From assembly GCA_021779205.1 (NCBI GenBank), contig JAJYBE010000023.1:1-13989 (forward strand): 13,989 bases of DNA. The letters are read 5' to 3'. Positions 6,269-13,989 of this stretch are shown piece after piece (the stretch's first letter is position 1; each line of letters opens with the position of its first letter). This stretch comes from a bacterium (GTDB lineage Bacteria > Patescibacteriota > Minisyncoccia > Moranbacterales > UBA2206). The position numbers and the translations under genes are program-made. The notes under the pieces were generated by a model that saw nothing but the letters and a program-made list of their open reading frames with translations, ran no database searches and had not been told where the DNA came from.

Positions 6269-8152
6269 ATGCATAATAATAATCTGAAAATCTCTATAAT
6301 TACTCCATCATACAACAGCGGAAAATTTATTGAACGAGCCATTAAGAGTGTTCTTATGCAAGACTACAAGAATTGGGAACATATTATAATGGACGGCGAA
6401 TCATCCGACAATACGTTGGAAATATTAAAAAAATATCCCCATTTAAATTGGACTTCAAAAAAAGATAATGGACAAGCAGACGCAATGAATAAGGGATTTC
6501 TGAAAAGCACTGGCGATATTATCGTCTATCTTAATGCCGATGATTATTTTTTCCCGGGAGCTTTTTCGGCTGTTGTTGAAGAATTCAAAAAAGGTGCAAA
6601 ATTCGTGGTGGGCAATATTTTAGTTAAAAGTCCCCGCCTGAATGCGGAATTTCTAAACACGCCAAGAACAACCCTGTCTGGAATGTTAAGGCACTGGGAA
6701 CCAAATGCTTTTTCGCATAATCCAGTCGGGTATTTCTATTTGCGCGAAGTGCAAGAAAATTGCCCGTTTAATCCGCAAAATTATGCCGGAATGGATTTGG
6801 AATTTTTGCTTGATGCATCTTCAAAATACATTTTTTCAAAAATTGATTTTACGCTTGGCTGTTTTGAAGATGGAGTGGCAACAAAAACAGGAATAACGCA
6901 GTCCCGATTTGATTATTGGAAGCCAAGCAACCTGCCCTATTTGGAAAAACATATAAATAGATTGCCACCAAAAGAAAAATTAAAATACGAAAAAGATCGT
7001 CGCGATGGATATGCTTTAATGCAAGAACATATGAATAAGCTAAATGAAAAAAAATTTGAAATCCTTTCCAGCGAAAAATTACCGCTTATTTCAATCATCA
7101 TTCCAACCCATAACTGTGAAAAATATATTTGTCGAGCAATTGACTCTGCCTTGTCTCAAAATTTAAAAAATTTAGAAATTATTATCATAGATGACATGTC
7201 ATCTGACAACACTTTAAATTTACTAAACCAACAATACAAAAATAATCCGCAAATCAAAATTCTGGTTCAAGAAAAAAATCAAAAGCAGGGTGCGGCAAGA
7301 AACAGAGGGCTGGATGAAGCTACGGGAAAATATATTTTTTTTCTGGATGCCGATGATTGGCTGGAAAGTGGTTGCTTGACGCATCTCGCTTCCCTTTCAG
7401 AAAAATATGCAACAGAAATAACAGCTTGCGGAACCAATAAAGTTTGGGAAAATGGAAAAAAAGAATTCTATCATGGCTATGCGCTTTCCTGCGATAATAA
7501 AACAGAAGCATTAAATTATTTAGCTGATTACAAAATTGGAACAATCGTTTGGAATAAGCTTTATCTAAGAGAATTTATTGAAAAAAATAAATTGCGCTTT
7601 TCCGTTCCCTATGAACACGAGGATGTGATGTTTTCCGTTCAAGCGATATTTTTTTGCCAAAACTATATTTCCATCGCTACGCCATATTATAATTATTTTC
7701 AAAGAAAATCTTCACTTATTCATTCCAAACAAAACTTGTTACATCTGGAATCATACATTAAATTATATGCCGATATGATCACTTTTTTTGAAAAAAATAA
7801 TTTTGGAAAAAATGAAGAAGAAGAAAATATTTGTCGCAGATTACTAAAAGCACATTGTTCAAGTGAAGTTCATAGGCAATTTGTCCGCTATGCTAAAACA
7901 CATAAAAAAGAAGATTGGGAAAGAGATATTTGGCTAGCTTGTAAAAATATTTTAGGCACACCGGGATTTGCCATTGCTGATTTTTTGATTTTTTCTATTG
8001 AAAATTCAGACTCAAACAAGAAATCCGTCCTAAAAAAAATCAACCGAAAAACCGTTTCCAAGAAATGTGCGGAATTATTATTGGCAAGCAGGCTCGGTCC
8101 GCTAGCGCAAAAGACCTACTTTTTTTTAAAAGATAAAAAAATAATTAAATAA
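6269..8152 (+). CDS. Tandem GT2-GT2 bifunctional glycosyltransferase
   Basis: The protein has 627 residues and two complete GT-A domains. The first (about 6-225) has ISIITPSYNS, KDNGQADAMNKGF and the DxD-region motif LNADD (88-92), typical of WcaA/SpsA-like GT2 enzymes. The second (about 272-480) has ISIIIPTHNCEKYI, GAARNRGLDEATGKYI, the DxD motif LDADDW (359-364) and the acidic pair HED (450-452), followed by YYNYFQRKSSLIH. A tail of about 140 mostly charged residues has no clear family. Neither domain lacks an obvious active-site motif, so each may transfer a different sugar in sequence, as in the known two-domain polysaccharide synthases. That comparison is by architecture only. It is predicted to be cytosolic or membrane-peripheral, and lies 34 bases after the previous gene and 31 before the next, in one operon. 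Confidence 0.92.
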   Translation: MHNNNLKISIITPSYNSGKFIERAIKSVLMQDYKNWEHIIMDGESSDNTLEILKKYPHLNWTSKKDNGQADAMNKGFLKSTGDIIVYLNADDYFFPGAFSAVVEEFKKGAKFVVGNILVKSPRLNAEFLNTPRTTLSGMLRHWEPNAFSHNPVGYFYLREVQENCPFNPQNYAGMDLEFLLDASSKYIFSKIDFTLGCFEDGVATKTGITQSRFDYWKPSNLPYLEKHINRLPPKEKLKYEKDRRDGYALMQEHMNKLNEKKFEILSSEKLPLISIIIPTHNCEKYICRAIDSALSQNLKNLEIIIIDDMSSDNTLNLLNQQYKNNPQIKILVQEKNQKQGAARNRGLDEATGKYIFFLDADDWLESGCLTHLASLSEKYATEITACGTNKVWENGKKEFYHGYALSCDNKTEALNYLADYKIGTIVWNKLYLREFIEKNKLRFSVPYEHEDVMFSVQAIFFCQNYISIATPYYNYFQRKSSLIHSKQNLLHLESYIKLYADMITFFEKNNFGKNEEEENICRRLLKAHCSSEVHRQFVRYAKTHKKEDWERDIWLACKNILGTPGFAIADFLIFSIENSDSNKKSVLKKINRKTVSKKCAELLLASRLGPLAQKTYFFLKDKKIIK

Positions 8153-8183
8153 TTTGTAAAATTTAAATTCAATCAATACCAAG

Positions 8184-9299
8184 ATGAAAATATCAATCGT
8201 TATTCCAATCTATAATGAAGAAAAAACTCTGGAAAGTATTATTTTTGCCGTAAGCCAAGCAGACACTTTGGGCATAGAAAAGCAAATCATTCTTGTGGAT
8301 GATTGCAGTCGCGATAAATCGCGGGAAATATTAAAAAAATATGAAAAAATCCATACGGTCGTCTATCACAAAAAGAATCAAGGCAAAGGTGGCGCGCTTC
8401 AAACCGGTTTTAAAAATGCCACTGGAGATATTATTATCATTCAAGATGCCGATTTAGAATATGATCCTGGCGAATATCCTAAATTGCTAAAACCAATTCT
8501 TGATGACAAAGCAGATGTGGTTTTTGGATCGCGTTTTTCCGGCGGACAAGCCCATCGCGTGCTTTATTTTTGGCACACCGTAATGAATAAATTTCTAACT
8601 CTACTTTCCAATGCATTTTCCGATTTAAATTTAACCGATATGGAAACTTGCTATAAAGTTTTTCGCAAAAGTGTTTTGGATAAAATTCATATTGAAGAAA
8701 ACCGCTTTGGTTTTGAGCCGGAAATTACCGCTAAAGTTGGGGAGCTTTCCCGCATGCAAAATATCCGGGTCTATGAAGTTGGCATTTCCTATTATGGCAG
8801 GACATATTCCGAGGGCAAAAAAATCGGTTGGAAAGACGGCGTCCAAGCACTTTGGTGCATTTTTAAATACAATACTTCTTCCTTTGCGCACTTGACAAAA
8901 TATGCCTTAAATGGAATTTTGGTTGCCTTATCGCAAATTTTATCCATTTTTATTTTGGTGAATTATTTCACCTTTCAAACTCCGACCATGCAAGAGGTCG
9001 CTAATTTAATCAGCATTGAAATCAGCGTTGTGGTTGGATTACTTTTGCATTCTTATATCACTTGGCGTTATAAATATGAAACTGCCAGAAATTTTTTTAA
9101 AATTTTTATTTATTTTCACCTGATAACTGGAATTTCTTTTGTTGTCCGAGTTATTCTATTCCCTATTCTTGCCGCAACCGGAATAGATTACATGACAAAC
9201 ACGCTTATTGGCGTACTCCTGGCAATCGTGCTTAATTTTTTGGGTTATGATCGATTAGTTTTTAAAAATAAATTAGCGAAAATAGTTAAGCAAAATTAA
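8184..9299 (+). CDS. Polyprenyl-phosphate glycosyltransferase (DPM1/GtrB-like GT2) fused to a GtrA-like membrane domain
   Basis: The protein has 371 residues. Residues 1-230 form a dolichol-phosphate-mannose-synthase-like GT2 domain: [23 protein letters not shown] (37-44), [12 protein letters not shown] (64-75), the metal-binding QDADLEYDP (87-95), VFGSRF (113-118), [11 protein letters not shown] (151-161) and [10 protein letters not shown] (175-184). Residues about 233-360 contain four predicted membrane helices (near 238-259, 271-293, 305-329 and 337-354) with a GtrA-like ending, [11 protein letters not shown]. Enzymes of this group move a hexose from a nucleotide sugar to polyprenyl phosphate at the inner leaflet. 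GtrA-type domains are thought to help the lipid-linked sugar cross the membrane. The gene is 31 bases from the one before and 11 from the one after, a membrane protein that may use the product. No Shine-Dalgarno sequence is present. Confidence 0.92.
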   Translation: MKISIVIPIYNEEKTLESIIFAVSQADTLGIEKQIILVDDCSRDKSREILKKYEKIHTVVYHKKNQGKGGALQTGFKNATGDIIIIQDADLEYDPGEYPKLLKPILDDKADVVFGSRFSGGQAHRVLYFWHTVMNKFLTLLSNAFSDLNLTDMETCYKVFRKSVLDKIHIEENRFGFEPEITAKVGELSRMQNIRVYEVGISYYGRTYSEGKKIGWKDGVQALWCIFKYNTSSFAHLTKYALNGILVALSQILSIFILVNYFTFQTPTMQEVANLISIEISVVVGLLLHSYITWRYKYETARNFFKIFIYFHLITGISFVVRVILFPILAATGIDYMTNTLIGVLLAIVLNFLGYDRLVFKNKLAKIVKQN

Positions 9300-9310
9300 C
9301 TTTTCAAATA

Positions 9311-10954
9311 ATGCTTCAATTATTCGTGTTGCTTTCATTCTTTCTTTGGATATTTTCCCTGCTTGGAGTGGGTCGTTTTTTACATACTTTTCTTTCGAGA
9401 TTTTTTATAAATTTTGATTTGCCTGATGAATTGATTATCTTTTATTATGGCACGCTCGGATTGATTTTTGTTTCCGTAATCGGAACACTTTTTAATTTCT
9501 TTATTCCCCTAAATCAATCTTTTTCCATTGTTATTTTGTTCTTGGGACTGTTTTTGTTTTATATTTATAGAAAAAATTTCATAACTCTAAATAAAAAAAT
9601 GCTTCTGACTCTGGTCATGCTTTCCATTTTCTGCGGGCTTTTTTCACTAATGAATTTAACCAATTATGACACCGGGCTCTACCACCTTCCAACGATTAAT
9701 TGGATCACAAGAAGCGCACTACCTTTCGGTCTTGCCAATCTGCATGACCGCTTTGGTTTTAATTCCTCATGGTTTGTTGCCGCTTCAATCATTTATCCAT
9801 TAAGAAGCATTACAAAATCACCCTTTTTTATTATTAACGCCTTAGTTTATTTTTTTTATGGAACTTTGATTTTTTTGCCTTTATTGAAAATGCAAAATGA
9901 GCCAAGACTGAAATTTTCTTCACTCTTCATTTTGGCAACATTTTTCCCATGGCTGTTTACACTTAATTCTTTTTTTACCTCCTCACCTTCTCCGGACACG
10001 CCAATTATTATTTTACTTTTTTTTACCACTTTTTTAGTTATTCGCTATTTTGAAAATAAAAAAGAAGATGATCTTTTAATTGCTTTACTTTTTTCTTTTT
10101 TTGCTTTTACTATAAAATTATCCGCCTTTTTTTGTTTTTTTGAGGTTTTTTTACTTACTCTTTTCATCTGCAAAAAAACAAACAGGCTTAAGTGTGGAAT
10201 AATTTTGTTGATACTGCTAATCATTGGGATTCCCTATTTGGCTAAAGGCGTAATTTTATCCGGATACATTGCATTTCCTTCAACTGTTGGCCATTTTAAT
10301 TCTCAATGGAGTGTTGCTCCGGAATCTGCCACAAATACTGCAAATTGGATAAAGAGCTGGGCGAGAATTCCCGGCGTTGATTGGCATATTGTGCTAAAAA
10401 ATAGAAATTGGCCAGCATATTGGCTACAACGAAATAGCACTTTTTTGCGGTCATATTGCATATCAATTGCATTAAGCGTTTTGCTTGTTTTGTTTAGTTT
10501 TGTTTTGAAAAAAAACAAAGAGACACTGGGATTTTTAGTTGTCGTTTCACTTTCTTTTTTTGGCTGTCTTTTTTGGTTTTTTTCCGCCCCCGAACTGCGC
10601 TTTGGTTATGGCTATTTGTTTTCTTTTTCCAGCCTGTTATGGAGCTATGGCTTTTATAATTTATTTACCACAAAAAAAATAACCGATTTACTATTAAAAA
10701 GTGCCTTGCTTATCTTTTCCTTTCTGCTGATTTTCAATAATAATCTTTCCTTGAAACAAATGTTTAAAACAAATAAAATTAAAAATGCCCGTTATGAAAA
10801 AAATGTAACTAATCAATCAGATATCGTTTTTTCACCGAAATCTGGCGATCAATGTTTCGATGCTCCACTTCCTTGCACGCCCTATTTTAATAAAAATTTA
10901 AAAATCATAAAAGATAAGAATAACAATTTCAAAATGTTTTATTTTGAAAAATAA
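9311..10954 (+). CDS. Polytopic membrane protein, LIC_10190-like, possible GT-C glycosyltransferase
   Basis: The protein has 547 residues, mostly hydrophobic, with about 10-12 likely membrane helices. Conserved-looking blocks sit between helices: NYDTGLYH (118-125), GLANLHDRFGFNSSW (140-154), SPSPDTP (225-231), SGYIAFPS (317-324) and APELRFGYGY (426-435). A short C-terminal stretch, GDQCFDAPLPCTP (512-524), has two cysteines that could form a disulphide outside the cell. I recall this set of blocks from the LIC_10190 membrane-protein family, whose biochemical role is not settled. The acidic motif in an early loop and the overall form resemble lipid-linked-sugar-using GT-C transferases, but this is inference. 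It could instead be a polymerase. The gene starts 11 bases after the GT2-GtrA gene, which suggests that the two work as donor maker and user. Confidence 0.82.
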   Translation: MLQLFVLLSFFLWIFSLLGVGRFLHTFLSRFFINFDLPDELIIFYYGTLGLIFVSVIGTLFNFFIPLNQSFSIVILFLGLFLFYIYRKNFITLNKKMLLTLVMLSIFCGLFSLMNLTNYDTGLYHLPTINWITRSALPFGLANLHDRFGFNSSWFVAASIIYPLRSITKSPFFIINALVYFFYGTLIFLPLLKMQNEPRLKFSSLFILATFFPWLFTLNSFFTSSPSPDTPIIILLFFTTFLVIRYFENKKEDDLLIALLFSFFAFTIKLSAFFCFFEVFLLTLFICKKTNRLKCGIILLILLIIGIPYLAKGVILSGYIAFPSTVGHFNSQWSVAPESATNTANWIKSWARIPGVDWHIVLKNRNWPAYWLQRNSTFLRSYCISIALSVLLVLFSFVLKKNKETLGFLVVVSLSFFGCLFWFFSAPELRFGYGYLFSFSSLLWSYGFYNLFTTKKITDLLLKSALLIFSFLLIFNNNLSLKQMFKTNKIKNARYEKNVTNQSDIVFSPKSGDQCFDAPLPCTPYFNKNLKIIKDKNNNFKMFYFEK

Positions 10955-10958
10955 ATTT

Positions 10959-12095
10959 ATGAAAAAATATTTACTAATAATTCATCCTCATTTTACAATT
11001 CCGGGCGGTGCCGGAAAAATGGCGCTGGAGATGGGTAAACGACTATCAAAAGAAATGAATGTTATAGTAATCGCACAAAAAATAAATCCGGAATATATTA
11101 AAGAATTTCCCGAGCTTATTTTTGAAAGTGTTGATGGACCGGTTACTAGCAGTTTTTTATTTTGGCTGCTTTTTCCCTTCTGGCAAATCAAAACCGCGAA
11201 AATAATCAGAAAATACGCAAAAAAAGGAAAAACGACCATACTCTGCAGTGTCTTTCCTGCTAATTGGATTGGCTTGCCCTATAAAATTTTTCATAAAGAT
11301 ATTCGCTGCACTTGGTTTTGCCATGAACCCAGCGGATTTATTCATATCGAAAAATGGCGCGATGCAATTAGCAGCTCGTCCAAAAGAATTATCGCCAACA
11401 CTATTTTTCCTCTATTGTCTTTGCTTGATAAAAAATTAGCGACTTATGCCGATGAGATTTTTGTCAATTCCCGATATTCCCAAGCTATTGCAAAAAAAAT
11501 TTATCGAAGAACGGGAATAATTATCTATCCTGGAGTCGATACGGAAAAATATCAACCCGTTCGCTTTGAAGAAAAAGAAAATTACATCTTAAGCGTGGGA
11601 AGGTTATCCAAATTCAAAAATTTCAATATTTTAATTTCTGCTTTTGCAAAATTAAAAGATAAAAAAATATCCCTTTACATTGTCGGAAACGGAGAAGAAA
11701 AGAATAATCTGCAAACTTTAACAAAAAAATTGGGAATTGAAAAACGCGTCATTTTTTTTCCCAATATCAACGATCAAGCGCTCGTGAATTTTTATGCCAA
11801 AGCAAAAATATTCGCGCTTTGTTCTAAAAATGAACCATTTGGCATTGTACCAATCGAAGCGATGGCTTGCGGAACCGCTGTTATTGCCGATAATTCCGGC
11901 GGACCGCTTGAAACAATTATCAACGGAAAGACCGGCGAGCTGATTGATTGCAAAATTGAAAGCCTCCATCTTGCGCTCGAAAAATTATTGGCAAATGAAA
12001 AAACCCTGAAAATTTATTCTCTCGCGGCGAGAAATTGGGCGATGGAAAATTTTAATTGGGATAATTCAGTGGAAAAAATAAAAAGATTTTTATGA
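10959..12095 (+). CDS. Glycosyltransferase family 4 (GT-B)
   Basis: From the ATG at 10959 the protein has 378 residues, the usual size for a GT4 enzyme. A TTG at 10944 would add five residues and overlap the previous gene by 11 bases. The ATG is preferred because MKKYLLIIHPH gives a natural first strand. Visible motifs are the N-terminal glycine-rich loop PGGAGKMALEMG (15-26), FVNSRYS (168-174), YPGVD (190-194), SVGRLSKFKN (212-221), the donor-binding E-x7-E motif EPFGIVPIE (292-300), and ADNSGGPLETI (310-320). There is no membrane segment apart from a hydrophobic patch near 65-75 that may associate with the membrane. The enzyme transfers a sugar from a nucleotide donor in the cytosol; the sugar is unknown. 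Four bases separate it from the membrane-protein gene, and it ends the operon with a TGA stop. Confidence 0.93.
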   Translation: MKKYLLIIHPHFTIPGGAGKMALEMGKRLSKEMNVIVIAQKINPEYIKEFPELIFESVDGPVTSSFLFWLLFPFWQIKTAKIIRKYAKKGKTTILCSVFPANWIGLPYKIFHKDIRCTWFCHEPSGFIHIEKWRDAISSSSKRIIANTIFPLLSLLDKKLATYADEIFVNSRYSQAIAKKIYRRTGIIIYPGVDTEKYQPVRFEEKENYILSVGRLSKFKNFNILISAFAKLKDKKISLYIVGNGEEKNNLQTLTKKLGIEKRVIFFPNINDQALVNFYAKAKIFALCSKNEPFGIVPIEAMACGTAVIADNSGGPLETIINGKTGELIDCKIESLHLALEKLLANEKTLKIYSLAARNWAMENFNWDNSVEKIKRFL

Positions 12096-12118
12096 AAAAT
12101 ATGTTCGTTATTTTTTTT
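12095..12118. terminator. Possible bidirectional terminator between convergent genes
   Basis: AAAAATA (12095-12101) pairs with TATTTTT (12109-12115) across a 7-base loop, and the T-run continues to 12118 on the plus strand. The mirror arrangement gives a T-rich run on the minus strand too. The stem is entirely A/T, so it is weak, but it lies exactly between the stop codons of two converging genes and no better hairpin is visible there. Confidence 0.3.
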
Positions 12119-13989
12119 CTAAAGCTTAGACGCCCTTATCCGTCCGAAAAAATATTCGAATAACAATAAAAAACCGAAAATAGAAAAAGTAAAAACAAAT
12201 TCACTTTCCCGCTCCGCTTGCTGTTTTTCCATATCAGTCGACTGACTTACGGGAACAATAAAATCATTTTCTCCTTTCACCGCCAAGTTATTACTTGAAA
12301 AATTTTCTGTTTTAACATTTTTCGAAACGGTAGCAACTAATATTTCTTTTTGCGTCTTTTTTGTTTTACTTTTCTTATAGTTAGTATTATTTGAATTATT
12401 TGAAATTTTCAAAGTAACCGGATTGTTTTCGGGTAAAATAGTTGCCGAAGCAACCGGAGTTTCAGTGTTTTCTTCGATAACGCTTTTTGTATTTTCATTT
12501 GAATTTGAATCGGTTTGCGTTTGCTGCTCGGGATTTATTACGCCATTCTCAGCAACAAGCACCGCCAGCTCTTCCTTGTCGCCAGTCGTGGTTGTTCCTG
12601 AAAAAGTGGTTGCAAATTCTATTGGCGCACTCTCATTGGTTTTGGAAATTCTTGCCACTTCAATCATATATTTTCCCGTTCCGGTGCCTTGGGTTAGAAT
12701 GCGATATTTTCCGTTTTCCGGATTGGGAATAGTAATGAATTCATTGGCAGTTTCATATCCGCTATAATAGGCACCGTCAATTTGATTGACAGCTTTATTT
12801 TTATCAAAATCTTTTCCCACAATTTTTCCGCTAGGAGAAATTATTTGAATATCGATTGGAGAAAAAACATTGAACAGTAAAATATTGGGAATATGTGTTT
12901 TATTCACTTCTTCGCAAGAATTTTTTCCTGTCAATTCATAGAGCACTTCGCATTGCGCTTCTTGCGGCAAATTTATATGTGAAGAATTTAAAATTGTTTG
13001 TTTTTCAGCTGGAATTGCTTTGGCACTATCCAAAGGAACTGTTTCATCTCCTAGTGATGATTCTATCGTATAATCCCCCATATTATTATAAAATTTTTCA
13101 GGCATTCCATTTTCCCAACGACCTTCCACTGTGCTATTGACAACTCTTATCTTGGCGATTGTATTTTTTTTATCCCCCTCTCCGATAATATTTATCAATT
13201 TAACTTTTTTTAATTTTTCCAAGTTATCCTTCTGATTCAAATCCTCTAAAAATTTATTTCTAGGATAGTTTTCAAAATACTTTCTAGTTGAATTTTTCGC
13301 CACATCGAATAAGTAATCATAAATAGGAAGTAGCTCTTGCGCGGAAGGAACCTCTTTTCGCAAATATGTGTATAAATTAGCATATCCGCTGTGCAATGCT
13401 TCCATTTCAAAGTGATGTTTAATTATTTTTTCTTCAATAGTAAAAAATCCCTCTCCCGCCTCCCATTTCAAATAAGTCTCTGGGGCTCCAACGTTAGGCA
13501 CTCCCAATAATATTAGATGGTTGACATCGTCTTGATAATTAGCACCTTCAATATAGCTTCGAGCGACCAGACCGCCCATGCTATGCGCCACCAAATCAAC
13601 CTTGGAAAGTCCGGAAATTTTTTTTATTTGTTCGATTTTATTTTTCAATAAATTGGCCGATTGAATATTGTCATCCCTCCATTCATAGGGAAAAGTAAAC
13701 ACAGTTTGATTTTCCTTATAGCCGTTTTTTTCCAACGAAACCAATAAATCATCATAGGTATGCAAAATTGGATCAAGCACTAATTCGCCGGATGCATTTT
13801 TTTCTGATCCCATAATTCCCGGGATTATAATAACCGGATCAATGATAAAATCTGTCGTTCTAAATCCATCCAAGGCATAATCGCCCTGTAATAGCTCACC
13901 ACCCGAAAAATTATTTATTTCGGTTTTTGGTCCAAAGGAACTATCATACCAATTGTTTTTCAACTTAACTGCCGAAAAATCAACACCTA
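12119..13989 (-). CDS. Surface-anchored alpha/beta hydrolase, LCAT/PGAP1-like (5' end outside window)
   Basis: The frame is open to the right edge. A TTG at 13963 is not a convincing start, because in-frame residues GVDFSAVK precede it without a break. Residues here are numbered from that TTG (614 to the stop). The hydrolase core spans about 43-335: oxyanion region IIIPGIMGS (45-53), nucleophile elbow VAHSMGG with Ser128, candidate acid Asp306 in GDETVP, and candidate His329 in SSHINLP. A beta-rich region follows (about 360-475), then a Ser/Thr/Asn-rich linker (about 452-580). One hydrophobic helix (about 588-605) and the basic end GRIRASKL follow, which would anchor the protein in the membrane with the enzyme outside. 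No LPXTG motif is present. LCAT/PGAP1-type enzymes cleave or transfer acyl esters of lipids, but the substrate here is unknown. It converges on the glycosyltransferase operon. Confidence 0.88.
   Translation of the reverse strand, partial: GVDFSAVKLKNNWYDSSFGPKTEINNFSGGELLQGDYALDGFRTTDFIIDPVIIIPGIMGSEKNASGELVLDPILHTYDDLLVSLEKNGYKENQTVFTFPYEWRDDNIQSANLLKNKIEQIKKISGLSKVDLVAHSMGGLVARSYIEGANYQDDVNHLILLGVPNVGAPETYLKWEAGEGFFTIEEKIIKHHFEMEALHSGYANLYTYLRKEVPSAQELLPIYDYLFDVAKNSTRKYFENYPRNKFLEDLNQKDNLEKLKKVKLINIIGEGDKKNTIAKIRVVNSTVEGRWENGMPEKFYNNMGDYTIESSLGDETVPLDSAKAIPAEKQTILNSSHINLPQEAQCEVLYELTGKNSCEEVNKTHIPNILLFNVFSPIDIQIISPSGKIVGKDFDKNKAVNQIDGAYYSGYETANEFITIPNPENGKYRILTQGTGTGKYMIEVARISKTNESAPIEFATTFSGTTTTGDKEELAVLVAENGVINPEQQTQTDSNSNENTKSVIEENTETPVASATILPENNPVTLKISNNSNNTNYKKSKTKKTQKEILVATVSKNVKTENFSSNNLAVKGENDFIVPVSQSTDMEKQQAERESEFVFTFSIFGFLLLFEYFFGRIRASKL

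Noticed and set aside
480..8184. Similar ATACC or TTACC strings just before several starts (near 488, 4206 and 8178).
   Set aside because: They occur before only three of seven starts, at different distances, and such strings are easily met by chance in AT-rich leaders.
10944..10958. TTG start that would extend the GT4 gene by five residues into the preceding gene.
   Set aside because: The ATG at 10959 starts a natural GT4 first strand, and neither site has a ribosome binding site to favour the earlier codon.
12423..12767. A 114-codon plus-strand frame opposite the hydrolase gene.
   Set aside because: It is antisense to the low-complexity Ser/Thr/Asn linker, which gives a Val/Phe/Ser-rich shadow with no recognisable fold.
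13961..13963. TTG as the true start of the surface hydrolase.
   Set aside because: The frame continues open to the window edge with plausible protein sequence (GVDFSAVK) running smoothly into the next residues, and no signal peptide follows the TTG. The gene most likely starts outside.

Overview
The window looks like part of a surface-glycan locus from an AT-rich bacterium, probably a Candidate Phyla Radiation (Patescibacteria/Parcubacteria-like) lineage. This placement is an inference. It rests on low G+C (about one third by eye), tightly packed genes, no recognisable Shine-Dalgarno sequence before any start, long fused glycosyltransferases, and large secreted hydrolases with one membrane segment. 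The genes read well with the standard code, and TGA is used as a stop once.

Layout, left to right. (1) 2-2210, plus strand: the 3' end of a GT2 glycosyltransferase, overlapped by a second two-module glycosyltransferase. (2) 2223-4085, minus strand: a secreted or anchored subtilisin-family (S8) protease ending in three DUF5648-like repeats, whose DNA is identical over 110 bp in all three copies. It has its own consensus extended -10 promoter and a hairpin plus T-rich terminator. (3) 4086-4212: a divergent intergenic region with a promoter candidate for each direction. The rightward one has a C7 tract in its spacer. (4) 4213-12095, plus strand: five closely spaced genes, namely a DUF5672/coiled-coil/GT4-like fusion, a tandem GT2-GT2 protein, a GT2-GtrA fusion, a polytopic LIC_10190-like membrane protein, and a GT4 glycosyltransferase. 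(5) 12119 to the right edge, minus strand: an alpha/beta hydrolase (LCAT/PGAP1-like) with a C-terminal membrane anchor. Its 5' end lies outside the window.

The seven plus-strand genes carry about nine or ten glycosyltransferase-like modules. Together they could build a long, varied surface polysaccharide or glycoprotein glycan. The cytosolic GT2, GT4 and DUF5672 enzymes would assemble it from nucleotide sugars. The GT2-GtrA fusion could make a polyprenyl-linked sugar that the adjacent membrane protein uses on the outer face. No nucleotide-sugar synthesis genes, flippase or recognised polymerase are visible, so the sugars and the carrier are unknown. The two minus-strand hydrolases are predicted to act at or outside the cell surface and break up the glycan cluster. 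No RNA genes, CRISPR arrays, transposases or phage genes were seen, and no gene-free stretch exceeds about 130 bases.
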